Program-made: the position numbers and the translations under genes
Shown here: in pieces, positions 47,451-58,963 of the stretch
Layout of the letters: every line of letters begins with the position of its first letter
Numbering within the stretch: the first letter of the stretch is position 1
Notes under the pieces: generated by a model
Databases searched by the model: none
What the model was told of the DNA's origin: nothing
Seen by the model: the letters and a program-made list of their open reading frames with translations, nothing else
Source: Trileptium ribeirensis
Taxonomy: Eukaryota; Nematoda; Enoplea; Enoplida; Thoracostomopsidae
Assembly: GCA_030248225.1 (NCBI GenBank)
Contig: JASANE010021273.1
Coordinates: forward strand, 62,001-126,000
Direction of reading: 5' to 3'
Length of the DNA stretch: 64,000 bases

Positions 47451-47796
47451 CGTAAAAAAAACTTGATATCTATTTATGCTTACAACACAACTATGTTTCT
47501 AGTATGGTACATAACACATTGATTAATGTTTTAAATTTAGTTTAAGCTACTCATATTTGAATTGTTTTAGGACATTTTTATATAATCGGATTGCTACTTT
47601 TGCAGCCGCGGTTTTCACAAACTTTTCGTAAAAAACTTGATATCTATTTATGCTTACAACACAACTATGTTTCTAGTATGGTAGATAACACATTGATTAA
47701 TGTTTTAAATTTAGTTTAAGCTACTCATATTTGAATTGTTTTAGGACATTTTATATAATCGGATTGCTACTTTTGCAGCCGCGGTTTTCACAAAGC
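47451..47796. repeat. Direct duplication, 176-bp unit, 2 copies
   Basis: 'cgtaaaaaa..acttgatatctatttatg' starts at 47451 and 47627. Copies are nearly identical through 'gccgcggttttcacaaa'. It ends 43 bases from the donor of the adjacent ZP exon (47839), inside the intron. Confidence 0.93.
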
Positions 47797-47838
47797 ATCT
47801 GATTTTAATATAGATTTTAAAGATAGACTTATTTTTAC

Positions 47839-47995
47839 CTCACAAGGCGAATTTGGCTCCTTGATCGATATTCGAATTTGACAATTGAAATATAGGTTGG
47901 GTTTATCGGCAAATTTGAAAACATGAGTTTCCCGACCGGCTTCCAAATCGTAAGGATAGTCTAAGTTGCCCATTAAGTAGCGATCCGTTGAGCAC
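47839..47995 (-). CDS. ZP-domain protein, exon with the ZP-C core
   Basis: The acceptor is ttcttgtag; one base completes a Gly codon, and the donor is GAG/GTAAAA in phase 0. It encodes residues 204-255, starting CSTDRYLMGNLDYPYDLEAG and continuing ETHVFKFADKPNLYFNCQI to EPNSPCE, with cysteines 204, 241 and 254. The pattern of an aliphatic/aromatic beta-strand FKFADKPNLYFNCQI followed by a Cys pair is characteristic of the second half of nematode cuticlin ZP domains. Confidence 0.92.
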
Positions 47996-48514
47996 CTACA
48001 AGAAAGTAAGCTTTTAAATTGTAATGTAATATTAATGATTTTATTCTAATTATTTAGTAACGCGCAAATGTAATAAATTTTAATATCCATTTTTCTTCAT
48101 GTTCATGCAATTAACTAACTATTCATTATATCCGTTTTGCCACAAAGCAATTATGCATACATTTAAATGCTTAGTGATCCCTGGTCTTTTAGTTTATCAC
48201 TAACGTACGAACTTCACTTAATCATTTTGTCCTCGAATATGCAATTTAATCATTGTTAAATTTTTTAACCATATTAAGCTTATTATTTTGTTACTGACCT
48301 ATATATTTTCTTTTAATTGAGTTTGAGTATTTTGTCTGTCCTTATTTTAAACTTACAATCAAACTGTGTTTTTAATGTGTCATTATTTCTTAGCCATCAT
48401 CTTAAAAATCTGAATATTTGACTACTGATCTATACGCTGCTTTTAAATGAGCTTAAATGGTGAACATTGTTACAATACTTTGTATAGAAGTTAATATAAA
48501 TATTCGGAGTATCC

Positions 48515-48770
48515 AATACAGGAAATAGTTGTAGCACAGCCATCGTGATTAATAGATTTGTACGCTCGGTTGTAAGTAGTGCGTCAGATAACGTTGTACA
48601 GATGAGTGCGTCAGCACGAGTTTGAACGGGTTAAACAACACAACCGTGCGTACAAATCACTTGACGCACGCCCGGCTTTGCTATAACCGACTTGTAATAG
48701 AGCTAATGTAGCTAAACATGCGTTAAGTCATTTTGATGCACTGCTTTAACTATGTAAGCTGTGTTTTAAG
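48515..48770. repeat. Dispersed repeat, related to 62275-62510
   Basis: Collinear matches to 62275-62510 include 'atagttgtagcacagcca', 'acttgtaatagagct'/'acttgtaacataatt', 'aaacatgcgtt'/'aaacacgtgtt' and 'actatgtaagctgtg'/'gctatataagctgct'. Both copies have the same orientation. Confidence 0.5.
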
Positions 48771-48774
48771 ATTC

Positions 48775-49440
48775 CCCCAAGGCCCCGCGTCCTTCCGGGC
48801 GCTCAAGGCACATCTATAACATAATATGATAATGGCAGCCACGCAGCAATTACATATAAAAGCGAAGTTGTCCCTAGGGGTAGGAAGGCTACTTTCTTGG
48901 AGTTGACCCTCTGGAAGTCATATTTACAACCTTCGCCTAGGCCCGCGCCCTTCGGAGCGCTGAAGGCATAGCTATGATATATTATGATAATGGCAGTTAC
49001 ATAGTAATTACATATGAATACGTAGGTGTCTCTAAAGGTTGTGGAGCCTACCACCTAGGAGTTTGACCACCCCAAAGTCGTATTCCACCAAGGCGCCGCG
49101 CCCTTCCGAGTGCTCAAGGCACAGCTACGACATAATGTGATAATGGCAATCACACAGTATTTACTAGGGGTTGTGGAGCCTACCACGTAGGAGTGTGACC
49201 ACATTGAAGTCATATTCCACCAAGGCCCCCACGCCCTTCCGAGCGCTCAAGGCACAGCTATAATATAATATGATATTAATGACAGCCACGCAGTAATTAT
49301 AATTAAATACGTAGGTAACCCTTGGGGGTAAGGAGGCTACCACTTAGGAGTTTGACCCCCTCGAGGTCATATTAAACCCCCATGGCCCCACGTCCTTCCT
49401 CGCGGTCTAGGCACAGCTATGATATGATGTGATAATTTGA
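48775..49440. repeat. Diverged tandem repeat, about 160-bp unit, 4-5 copies
   Basis: 'aaggc[c/g]cc.cg.ccttcc.[g/a]gcgctcaaggcacagct' recurs near 48778, 48935, 49088, 49214 and 49380. Each is followed by an AT-rich 'ataatatgataatggcag' block, then a GC-rich 'gtggagcctaccac.taggag.ttgacc' block. Copies are clearly older than those of the other arrays. Confidence 0.8.
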
Positions 49441-49815
49441 CTATATAAATGCATGACAATAACCTTTTGATAAACTTAAAAAGCCTTTAGTACATATTCT
49501 AAAACAAATTGTAGTGAACTGTGTTTTTATAGCGAATGCGCTTATAAATGAAAATACTACAATAGGGAAATATTCGAATATTCGTTGGGCTCCGCCCAGT
49601 TCGTCTGTAATACTACAATAAAGATGAGTATAGCGAAAATATGTCTATATTGAATTGTTTCGATTCGGTAAACGCACTATACTGTACTTTAATACTGGAG
49701 AGCAATGTAATGTTTAATATGAACAAGTTTAAGTTAATGGTCTCTCTCAAATATCGCTAATTGTGGTATTAGCTATGTCAGCTATTTTTGTTAAATGCCT
49801 CTCAAGCTAAAGAAT

Positions 49816-49887
49816 GTGTCCACCGGGAATAGAACACCGGGCCTTCCACGTGCGCAGCAGACGTGCTAACCACTACATCATGGACCC
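49816..49887 (-). pseudogene. tRNA-like pseudogene
   Basis: The minus strand gives a 72-nt tRNA-like sequence. The acceptor arms GGGTCCA and TGGACAC pair at six of seven positions. The D-arm/A-box is strong (GATGTAGTGGTTAGCAC), and the anticodon stem can pair (TCTGC/GTGGA with wobbles). The T loop reads TTCTATT instead of TTCRANN. The base before the anticodon is G rather than the invariant T33, so the anticodon (CGC by alignment) is doubtful. No T-run terminator follows. It is a decayed tRNA or a tRNA-derived SINE head. Confidence 0.5.
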
Positions 49888-50663
49888 GCTTGAAACGGTT
49901 GTTATAATTGTGATCATATTCTAACCAGCGAATTGACGTTTCGCTAGCAGTGATTATTATTTATGTGATCACCATGTATGGTTTGTCTTAAATGAACCAT
50001 TTATCCGCTAATAATAGCGACCAAGCATGTGTAATGTACGTATTTTACCTCTAACTATTAACATTGGACATTTACTGCATAACACTATTTAAGCCATAGT
50101 TTTATAGAATCTGGTTTTGCTTGTTTTCTCGTTTTGTTTCTTTTTTTAAATTAGCATTTAGAAGGCGAATTAGGAGCGTTACCTAAACCCGACCCGACCC
50201 GGCACTTTATTACCTAGAAAAATTTGGTATATTTGATATACAGAAATATTTTTCAGCCTTTAAGCTAAACAATCTGAAACTCCGGGTACCTAGTATTGAT
50301 CTTGGGGCTAGGAAGTTGGTCTGGTATTACGATAATGTTATCCAGGTACAGGAATACACCATTGATCTATAATGTTTCTACCATAGACATTTTAAGCTTA
50401 GAAACGAGTAATTGCTGCGCCAAGTTAGCGCTTCGGCCCCCAAAAATAGACTTCATTCATAGGTTCTCTCTTGGTTAGGGTCATAAAGAACAGTTAAAAC
50501 GTAAAGAACGTTCGTACCAGAAGTGGAAACATTGGTGGAGTTTGGATATAAAGGAAATTTTAATGTCATGGCCAGGCAGGTGTTAGATTAATTTAATTTC
50601 GTTGTCGGTACGATATATGCCTGTAAAACATCCTGAAAGTTATAAACGAACGGGCGAACGAAC

Positions 50664-50745
50664 CCAGCAGTATCCAATATGAGGCTGGCTCTTCCAGCAC
50701 CGTCGTCGACGAAACATGTATGAACGGTCATACAATACAGGTCAT
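50664..50745 (-). CDS. ZP-domain protein, exon with the CxxxxHTCxVDDG motif
   Basis: The acceptor is tttttttcag; two bases complete the Asp codon, and the donor is GCTGG/GTTCGT. It encodes residues 176-202 plus part of Gly203: DDLYCMTVHTCFVDDGAG and then RASLILDTAG. Cysteines 180 and 186 and the VDDG motif are hallmarks of the cuticlin-type ZP-C subdomain. At 82 bp it is the shortest exon recognised. Confidence 0.9.
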
Positions 50746-51133
50746 CTGAAAAAAAACAATTTAGCTATATAATAAAACTTATATATAATTATTCAAGCCA
50801 GCAACATCGTGCCCATATCCCCGATCGACATTTTCCGATCCGTTAAGCTATCTTGTTAGTTAAAAAAATCAACAAAGCCTGACGAAAATGTCTAACAAAT
50901 CTATTAGTATTATAGTATTCAATTATCTTGTCAAAACATTATATGCGATTTATGATTTGTGAAGAAATGAAAGAAGTGAGTTACACTGTATTCAACTGAC
51001 AGTCTACAATACCGATTAAACCAATACATCTGAGCAAATCAACTAGAGCCACGCGCTAAACTGCGCTGCATATTTAATGGCCTTATTTGCATTACTTTTT
51101 GTAGTGAGCGAATCAATTCTATAGTGCACGGCT

Positions 51134-51668
51134 GAATTGCTCGGCGTTAAGGGTTATCTTTGACGGATTTTAAATAGAGGATGCCCTGGCTTTGTAACAG
51201 TTTCATCCGCGGTTGGAATATGCGAAGGTATAGAGACTAAGAATTGCTCGGCGTTAAGGGTTATCTTTGACGGATTTTAAATAGAGGATGCCCTGGCTTT
51301 GTAACGGTTTCATCCGCGGTTGGAATATGCGAAGGTATAGAGACTAAGAATAGCTCGGCGTTAAGGGTTATCTTTGACGGATTTTAAATAGAGGATGCCC
51401 TGGCTTTGTAACGGTTTCATCCGCGGTTGGAATATGCGAAGGTATAGAGACTAAGAATCGCTCGGCGTTAAGGGTTATCTTTGACGGATTTTAAATAGAG
51501 GATGCCCTGGCTTTGTAACGGTTTCATCCGCGGTTGGAATACGCGAACGTATAGAGACTAAGAATCGCTCGGCGTTAAGGGTTATCTTTGACGGATTTTA
51601 AATAGAGGATGCCCTGGCTTTGTAACTGTTTCATCCGCGGTTGGAATATGCGCAGATATAGAGACTAA
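51134..51668. repeat. Tandem array, 107-bp unit, exactly 5 copies
   Basis: 'gaat.gctcggcgttaagggttatc' starts at 51134, 51241, 51348, 51455 and 51562, exactly 107 apart. Copies differ by only a few substitutions. It lies in the intron between the exons at 52479 and 50745. Confidence 0.97.
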
Positions 51669-51814
51669 GAGCAAAACTACAATGAAAGCAATATTTTCTA
51701 AATTGGTCTTGGTATTCTTTAATTATTTAACGTCGCAGAACACATTTTTCCTAATTTCAAGACATATGACTTATAATTAACCCCAATTTTTTAGAATCCA
51801 GACTTGATTTTATC

Positions 51815-52110
51815 ATACATGCTCATAGGGGGGATGGAAAGGGGGATTGTCAAACTGTGTCGAACCCCTCACACTTCGGCTCGAAACGCCAATACCTTTG
51901 ACACGGCGACCGACCCCTTTAAAGGCACTGCACCCTCTTTTTTCCAGTTTCTCTCCCTCCCTCACCTCGAAGCGTCAGACCCCACCTTTCGGCGTCCATC
52001 CTCATTAGGGCGGACAACCACCGCCCCCCCTCCGTAAACGCCGCACGCGCTTCACTACCCTCGTGCTCGGTTTATTCCTCTCCCGCCTTTTCCTTCCTCC
52101 CCTCCCCATT
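51815..52110. other. GC-rich, pyrimidine-biased island in an intron
   Basis: A C/T-rich stretch with runs such as 'accgccccccctccg' and 'ttccttcctcccctcccc' in otherwise AT-rich intron. Its left edge has ATACATGCTCATAGG, like the ends of the GC-rich elements at 27829 and 32217, but no matching right end was found. The 77-codon frame here is not supported as a gene. Confidence 0.45.
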
Positions 52111-52478
52111 CTCCAAAACCATAAATTAATGCTTCAAAATGCATTAAAACATTTCAGCAATCTTTGTTGCAATGTCTAGAAGCACATATTCACTAAATTT
52201 TATAAACTTATATATTATTTTTATATTTATTTTTATTTTAAAAACATTAGGCAAATACGAGAACGGGTGGCTTCATGTTGATATGAAAATAAATGATGTA
52301 TCTTTAATAACAAATATATAGCGTTTATTTACCTTCATAGTTGGTTAACATTAGGGCATGGTTCACATTTATAGCACATCTGTTATATTAACAAACCTAA
52401 TTAATCTATTTTTAATCGCAAACCTGTTATATATGATGTAGAGCGGTGCATAGAATAGAGACGATAAAGTCAACTAAC

Positions 52479-52627
52479 CGACTTGGGCCTTGCACGACCA
52501 TTTGTGATAGACCTGATCGCCAACACGGGCGAACCTCGCTGGAGCGCCATTGGGTCCACCGTACAAAACTTCGTATTGACATATTGGCATCACTGCTGCT
52601 GCACTTTCAAATTGTGTTGTCAGCATG
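52479..52627 (-). CDS. ZP-domain protein, exon joining ZP-N and ZP-C
   Basis: The acceptor is ttctaaatag; C completes the Ser codon begun as AG in the previous exon, and the donor GTCG/GTTAGT leaves one base. It encodes residues 127-175: MLTTQFESAAAVMPICQYEV, then LYGGPNGAPARFARVGDQVY and HKWSC, with cysteines 142 and 171. The sequence MPICQYEVLYGGPNG...VGDQVYHKWSC is highly characteristic of nematode cuticlin-like proteins at the linker/ZP-C boundary. Confidence 0.93.
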
Positions 52628-52979
52628 CTATTTAGAAAATATGTGTCACACATTTCACAATTTGCGAATAAAATGGTCAAAGCGTGAATTATTGCTTCAG
52701 GCAATTCAATGTCTCATTTTGAGCCTTTATCACTAAATTTTCAAAATTATTTTATTTCTACTCGTAATTCATAATTTTCTCGAAGAATATTATCTATTTT
52801 TGATAACATCTGTGAATATATAGTTGTTCGAAAGTGAATTATTACTCGGGCAATTCCTTGACCATTTCAGGGCCTTAGTACCAAATTTTCATAATGTTAT
52901 CTCATTATCTGCAAATCGAGAATGCAGGTAAATTTTTCTCGTTGAGATACTATTAACGATATGTACATATGGCGGTAAG

Positions 52980-53340
52980 CATGAACGGACCGAGGTCTGA
53001 AGTCTGAGGAAGGAAGGCCTTCGTCCTCCCAGGGGTAAGGCGGTCGGAGGGGTAGTCTAGGCCTGTTGGGGAGGACAGGTAGTATGTAACGGTGGAGGGG
53101 GGTGGACTACCTGTATGATGAAGGGTAGCGGAGGCCTTCGCGACGGATTGGATCTTCAGTGGGGATAACCTCTACCCCTCAGTGACCTGAGGAGGTGGTC
53201 TAGGGCGAAGGGGGGAAGAGGTGGCCGAGGTCGGGGTGGGGTGGGGGAGGAGGAAAACTGGAAAACTATTCGATGGGGGTAGCCGAGTCCGTCGAAGGGG
53301 TAAGATCGTCAGGGGAATACCCGTACCCCCAACCCAAATG
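52980..53340. other. GC-rich, purine-biased island in an intron
   Basis: A G-rich plus strand with many GGGG runs ('ggaggggggtggactacctg', 'ggggtggggtgggggagg'). Several runs are close enough to form G-quadruplexes on the plus strand (non-template for the ZP gene transcript would be the minus strand). The 119-codon frame from 53221 is compositional. Confidence 0.5.
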
Positions 53341-53722
53341 AACATGTCTTACTGTTGGCATTTGCTTGTACGTTTTCTGTTTTCTTATAATGGTTTGTAT
53401 TGTATTATATATGTTCTTACAATGGTTTGTATTTTCTTACAAAGGTTAATTTTATACAAATTAACCCTAACTTATATGTCGCCATTGTACCTAATATATA
53501 TAATATTGTTCAGCAATTTAAAATTTAAATATAAAATTTCATTAAAAGTAAAAATTTTCACAGCAAAGCTATTCGCTTAGCAACTATTTTTGCTGTGGTT
53601 GCTATAATGCATATAACTTGTTTACTGAGAAATAATTGGATACAGACAGCAATCGTTTAAGCGCAAATCTACTTTAATAATGCAGTAATTTACACCATCT
53701 TGTCAATGCTGCCGTCGTATTA

Positions 53723-54530
53723 GCTAATATTTTCACTGTAGATATATCATAGGTTGGGTAAAAAATAATACAATAGTTTATGTCTCAAAAACTTATCACT
53801 CTTTGGGAGCGAAGAATAAACGAGGGCAGTTTTGAGCTGCTAATATTTTCACTGCAGATATATCATAGATGAGTAAAAAATAATACAACAGTTTATGTCT
53901 CAAAAACTTATCACTCTTTGGGAGCGAAGAATAAACTAGGGCAGTTTTGAGCTGCTAATATTTTCACTGCAGATATATCATAGCTTGGATAAAAAATAAT
54001 ACAACAGTTTATGTCTCAAAAACTTATCACTCTTTGGGAGCGAAGAATAAACGAGGGCAGTTTTGAGCTGCTAATATTTTCACTGCAGAAATATCATAGC
54101 TTGGGTAAAACATAATACAATAGTTTATGTCTCAAAAACTTATCATTCTTTGGGAGCGAAAAATAAACGAGGGCAGTTTTGAGCTGCTAATATTTTCACT
54201 GCAGATATATCATAGCTTGCGTAAAAAATAATACAACAGTTTATGTCTCAAAAACTTATCACTCTTTGGGAGCGAAGAATAAACGAGGGCAGTTTTGAGC
54301 TGCTAATATTTTAACTGCAGATATATCATAGCTTGCGTAAAAAATAATACAACAGTTTATGCCTCAAAAACTTATCACTCATTGGGAGCGAAGAATAAAC
54401 GAGGGCAGTTTTGAGCTGCTAATATTTTCACTGCAGATATATCATAGCTTGGGTAAAAAATAATACAATAGCTTATATATCAAAAACTTCTCATTCGTTG
54501 GAGCGAAGAATAAACGAGGGCAGTTTTGAG
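53723..54530. repeat. Tandem array, 116-bp unit, 7 copies
   Basis: 'gctaatattttcactgcagat' starts at 53723, 53839, 53954, 54070, 54186, 54302 and 54418. Copies differ by scattered substitutions; the last is the most diverged. It lies in the intron between the exons at 55585 and 52627. Confidence 0.96.
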
Positions 54531-55584
54531 CGAAAATCTGGCCAAAATTATAATCGTCTGAGCACTTGTGACACCATTTGCCTATTTATACCAAATTTTA
54601 GCATTAATTTGTGTGTGTGCGTGTGATAACCATTCGCTCGGCCAAGACAAGTTTACCTGCGACCACAATATTCATTATGCAGTTACTTATTAATTCGTAA
54701 AATTTGCATTTGGTGAAATAGTAGATTTATCAGTTGCCAATTTATGAAGGTGAAATATATTCGGTTAAAAGCTTAAGGGAAACTAAGGTAAATCACAGCA
54801 TGGAAGTGTATAAGAACACACATCATCTAATGGAAATGTATGTTAAAAGAAAGTAAAACAAATGAAAACTGATCTGATGCAAACAACTTTTGCTCGAATA
54901 ACATGAAGCTATTTTTTCATGAACATGTATCAGGGGAAAAATTTTGGTCATATGCTATATATCCGTGTGAGTTTTAACTGAGATCTGTATTGTAGCACGA
55001 ACTACCGTTTTCTGTTTTGTTTTCTGAGGAGACGGGGTGGGTAAAAAGGAATGTTTCCTTTGTTTTCCTTTACTTTTCATGTTTTCAACTACCGTTCGAC
55101 CTACGTACACTAAACTTATGAAAATATACCATTTTTGTATGATTTGAGTAACCAAGTAAAAGGCAGTTTTCATATATTTAAAAACAGGCAAACATTATAT
55201 TGCAATTATCCATAACTTTGTGGTTTTTGAAACACTGGTTAACACATTGCATGATAACAATATCCATCTTTTGATCATTTTGATTTTATTTCAACATATA
55301 TAGTGATCCAAATATATATATTGAATCACTATATATTATAGTTATTTTCTGCAGTATTATAGTTATATAAATATGTATTTATATAAATATATTTTTGTAT
55401 ATATTTATATATAAATATATTTATATATTTATAGACAAAATATATGTATATATACGTACATATTTGTAAAATCGGCCTGTAAGTAACAAGATAAGGACGT
55501 GACACTAAATAGTTGGCAATATCAGGCTTTTCATCGGGTCATAAAAGCAAAACTAGCCACCAAAGAAATTCAAATACATTATAC
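54531..55584. other. Intronic AT-rich sequence
   Basis: No gene is seen. A very AT-rich low-complexity stretch of 'tatatatttatataaatat' words lies at about 55285-55460. The minus-strand frame at 54955-55191 has no support. Confidence 0.5.
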
Positions 55585-55727
55585 CTAACATCAAGATTCA
55601 CTGTGACAGTTTTCTCTGCTTCCATATAGAAACATTGAAGAGCATATGCACGATCGACTTTGGTAATGAAATAGGGATGGAATGATATAATAACGGTTGT
55701 TTCAACGAAAATTCCTCTCGGGTTAGC
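55585..55727 (-). CDS. ZP-domain protein, ZP-N exon with FHPYFITKVDRAY motif
   Basis: The acceptor is ttctttcag, phase 0; the donor TTAG/GTATAA leaves two bases. It encodes residues 79-125: ANPRGIFVETTVIISFHPYF followed by ITKVDRAYALQCFYMEAEKT and VTVNLDV, with cysteine 110. This block is one of the best conserved stretches of nematode cuticlin-like ZP proteins. An ATG at 55787 followed by a hydrophobic run opens a longer frame, but the splice join to the preceding exon is preferred because the ZP-N sequence is continuous across it. Confidence 0.94.
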
Positions 55728-57498
55728 CTGAAAGAAACTATAATTATTTACCAGTAATAGTAAAAGAAAAAATGCTCGTAGCTTCAAGAATAACAGTTGC
55801 GTTTCTTCAAAAACTGTCTGAAGGATGAAGTAGGAACCACGTATAGTACCGTATCCTTAAAAGTAGCCCAGATAATTTCTCCTGCGAGGACATGTTATAT
55901 TACCATTACCCTTACCTTCAACTGTCACATTCTTACATGTGATAAAAGGTAAGAATAACCCGGGAAGCATTTCTCACTGGCGAGCAAAACTATAAACTCC
56001 CAGGTAAGCATCTTTTACTAGCGAGCAATTGTTTTACCGGCGAGTAATTTTCAATCTGCGAGTAAATTTGTCCTCAGAGGTCAAGCTTTCAGGTTAGGCC
56101 TATATAAATAACTGCAAGAACATGAGTTTAAAATGTTCGATGGGTCTGTAGTTACCCCAGTTTGTCAATCAGATTTAATGGTATTTATTTCAAAGCAGAC
56201 CCAACTTTTCAGGTCATGGTTAGGCCAAGTATCACTGTCTAAATAGCAAGGTAGACTAAATGCCTGCTCGTATTTTAAATAGAAAATAAAGCCCTACTCT
56301 TATTCTAGAATATTACAAATAAAATACACCATTACTCCTACCTGCAAGCAACAATCCTACCGACTAGCAAAATAATTACTCACAGTTAAAAAATTACCAT
56401 GCTGGTGAAATATTACTCGAGTAATATTAAATAACTCTATGTTAAATTTAAAAATTTTTGGAGGTAATTTAAAATTACTCTTAGATAAAATTGTTAATCT
56501 GCGGGTAGCCTATCTTGCTGTTAGAATACTATAAGCTATGGGTAGGAATAATTAGGAGTGAAAGTAGGATAAATATAATCCCTCGTAGGTTAAAAATTGC
56601 GTTTAGGCAGGAGTTCCTTCGTTTACAAATACGGGCCCTCGTGACACTAAAGTTATTTGCTTGTGCAGGCGTTGATTTGAATATTTGATAGATATATTTT
56701 TTGTTTACCCCAATTAGACGCCAAATACACATCATTTATTGTAATAAGCAAGTTTGTAGATTACCTACATAGACCTACATAGTAAAGGTTGAGAAAAAAG
56801 TGAAAACCTGAAAAGTCATAATGGGGATCGTACCAAGGACCAATATATTGTAAATCAACGTCAAACTGTTCAGCTTTTAGCGCAGCCATTTCTTATCATT
56901 CTCATTGCATTACATGTTTTGTATTAGCTAGTTCTGTTAATACTTGATCTACGATGCAATATTAAGCATCCAATAGCGTCGGATTTATATTTGTAAGTCT
57001 CGTCACACTAGAGGTCGATCGCCGTTTTTGTAGTAAAAACTATAAAACTACAAGTCTAAGTAAAAACTACAAGACTTAAATCTGGACTAATAACGGTTAT
57101 ATGTCTTTGCCGTTTGGTTTACGCTAGGTAACAGTAACCGTCTCCTGCTGCGTAATATTTGAGTAAACTAAACAATTACTGCAGCAATCTTTATTGATTT
57201 TTCTGTGGTTGAACAAACTAGAAGAAAGGCATGTCCTAGTATATAAAGGATGATCATATTCGTCTTCAGTTTGTAAAGGTTTTGTTGGCTCTAACCGCGA
57301 AATTGGTGTAGCTAGCTTTCCGAGTTTTATTTCTACCGCATTCGTCAGGTTCATTGTTGTTAATTACTTTTTAGCAGCTCTGTATATTGCTGTTAATGAT
57401 TGTCTACTCGCTCTAAATTATTAACACTAGAATATTAGTGCAACGTTTTAATCCTCTTTGGGAAACTCGCAGAACAGTTCAAATGACCTGCAATGTAA
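55728..57498. other. Intronic sequence without recognisable genes
   Basis: The region at 55960-56520 is rich in repeated short phrases such as 'gcgagcaa', 'gcgagtaa' and 'taattttaaattactc', but no regular period was found. The frames at 56529-56735 and 57124-57354 are unsupported. Confidence 0.4.
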
Positions 57499-58198
57499 TG
57501 CATCATTTACCTTAAGATGTGTGCAGCAGGGCTGGATTTTGTCACAGTCTGCCGCGGCTCTAAAGCCATGCTTGGCTAGCCGCGGTCAGCCAGTGTGACA
57601 TTTTTGGGCCGAGCGAGACCCTACAAATATGTATAGCTAATAGTAAAATGAGGCTGATAAATTGTCACAAGGGTCGGAATCGGCCCTAAAAGCCAGAAAT
57701 ATATGACGACAATTTAAAATCGCTAAAAATGGAAATTAATGATAGTGATGGTCATATATCCGTAAAACATCCTTCCAGTTACAACAGCATAATTTTCATG
57801 CATGAAAAAGCATGTTTTACATAGCTACTAGGTTGGCTTGTAAAAGGCGCTTAAACAAAAATTTTGAAAATAGCTATATTTACGTATTTATTTTGCCTGA
57901 ATTTATGCGCTTTGCTTTTAAATACTACTAATCTTGCCTTTTTGGGCCTAAAGCTAAATATTTTCGATGTAACACAATCTGCTAAACTGAATGTAATAAA
58001 TATTTTTTCAGTAGCCCGTCCCGGCTATCAAACCCTGAGACATAGCCACTCCCGGCCCGTGCAAACATACTAGCATAGCTTAGCTATTTATTTTATTTAT
58101 GAAGGGCCGGATGTGGCTGTGCGTTTTTGTCACGAGTCTAAATTGGCTCTGTGACAGAATCCGGCCCTAGGTGCACACATCTTAAGGTAAATGATGCA
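57499..58198. mobile_element. Foldback/MITE-like element with TGCATCATTTAC termini, second member
   Basis: The left end TGCATCATTTACC, TTAAGATGTGTGC, then AGGGCTGGATTTTGTCACAG is repeated inverted at the right end (CTGTGACAGAATCCGGCCCT ... GCACACATCTTAAGG ... GATGCA). The arms match over about 50 bp with few differences. The outermost 12 bases are the same as in 14926-15506. Interior subterminal 'gccgg' and 'tgtcacgag' words are also shared. No transposase. It lies in an intron, directly before the 375-bp duplication. Confidence 0.78.
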
Positions 58199-58205
58199 TA
58201 ATGCA

Positions 58206-58963
58206 GTACACGGTTGTTAATACGTTTCCGAGTGCTTTAACGTGCTGTACCGTCCTTCTGTCCAGAAGGTATGTGCAACTTCGGCATGGCACCTGCATTT
58301 TGACATTTCGCGTCGTTGTGTGTTCCAACCAAACATATGGTGCTCCTAATATATAAAATAATTATGGGGCTAACATAGCTAAGAAAAAGGCATTTGATTT
58401 TCTTGCTATGTCATTTTTTCTGTCGATGTGAATTGATAAACGAATTTATATGCCAAAGTCGATGCTACGGAATTAACAAATATTACTAGCAAACATATAA
58501 AAGCATAGATCACAGGTGTACGACTAGGTAAAATATATGACAACAACATTTTCAAACCAACCATCCGTGCGAAGCATCTAGTACACGGTTGTTAATACGT
58601 TTCCGAGTGCTTTAACGTGCTGTACCGTCCTTCTGTCCAGAAGGTATGTGCAACTTCGGCATGGCACCTGCATTTTGACATTTCGCGTCGTTGTGTGTTC
58701 CAACCAAACATATGGTGCTCCTAATATATAAAATAATTATGGGGCTAACATGGCACTAAGAAAAGGCATTTGAATTTCTTGCTATGTCATTTTTTCTGTT
58801 GATGTGAATTGATAAACGAATTTATATGCCAAAGTCGATGCTACGGAGATTAACAAATATTACTGAGCAAACATATAAAAGCATAGATCACAGTGTAACG
58901 GGCTTCAGGTAAAATATATGACAACAACATTTAAGAAACCCAACGGTCCGTGCGAAGCATCTA
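58206..58963. repeat. Direct duplication, 375-bp unit, 2 copies
   Basis: 'gtacacggttgttaatacg' starts at 58206 and 58581, and both copies end 'cgtgcgaagcatcta'. Differences are mostly small indels near the ends of the copies. It lies in the intron between the exons at 59532 and 55727. Confidence 0.94.

Noticed and set aside
53221..53580. 119-codon plus-strand ORF
   Set aside because: It begins in the G-rich island and continues into AT-rich DNA with a sudden change of residue composition; no domain.
55285..55460. Possible replication origin or promoter in the TA-rich stretch
   Set aside because: It is simple low-complexity AT sequence; nothing beyond composition supports a function.
55728..55787. 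ATG at 55787 followed by a hydrophobic run, as a signal peptide for the ZP exon
   Set aside because: It would drop the first half of ZP-N; the polypyrimidine tract and CAG acceptor account for the hydrophobic reading.
57864..58073. 69-codon ORF with a hydrophobic start
   Set aside because: It lies wholly inside the foldback element, has no similarity to transposases, and resembles translated AT-rich DNA.
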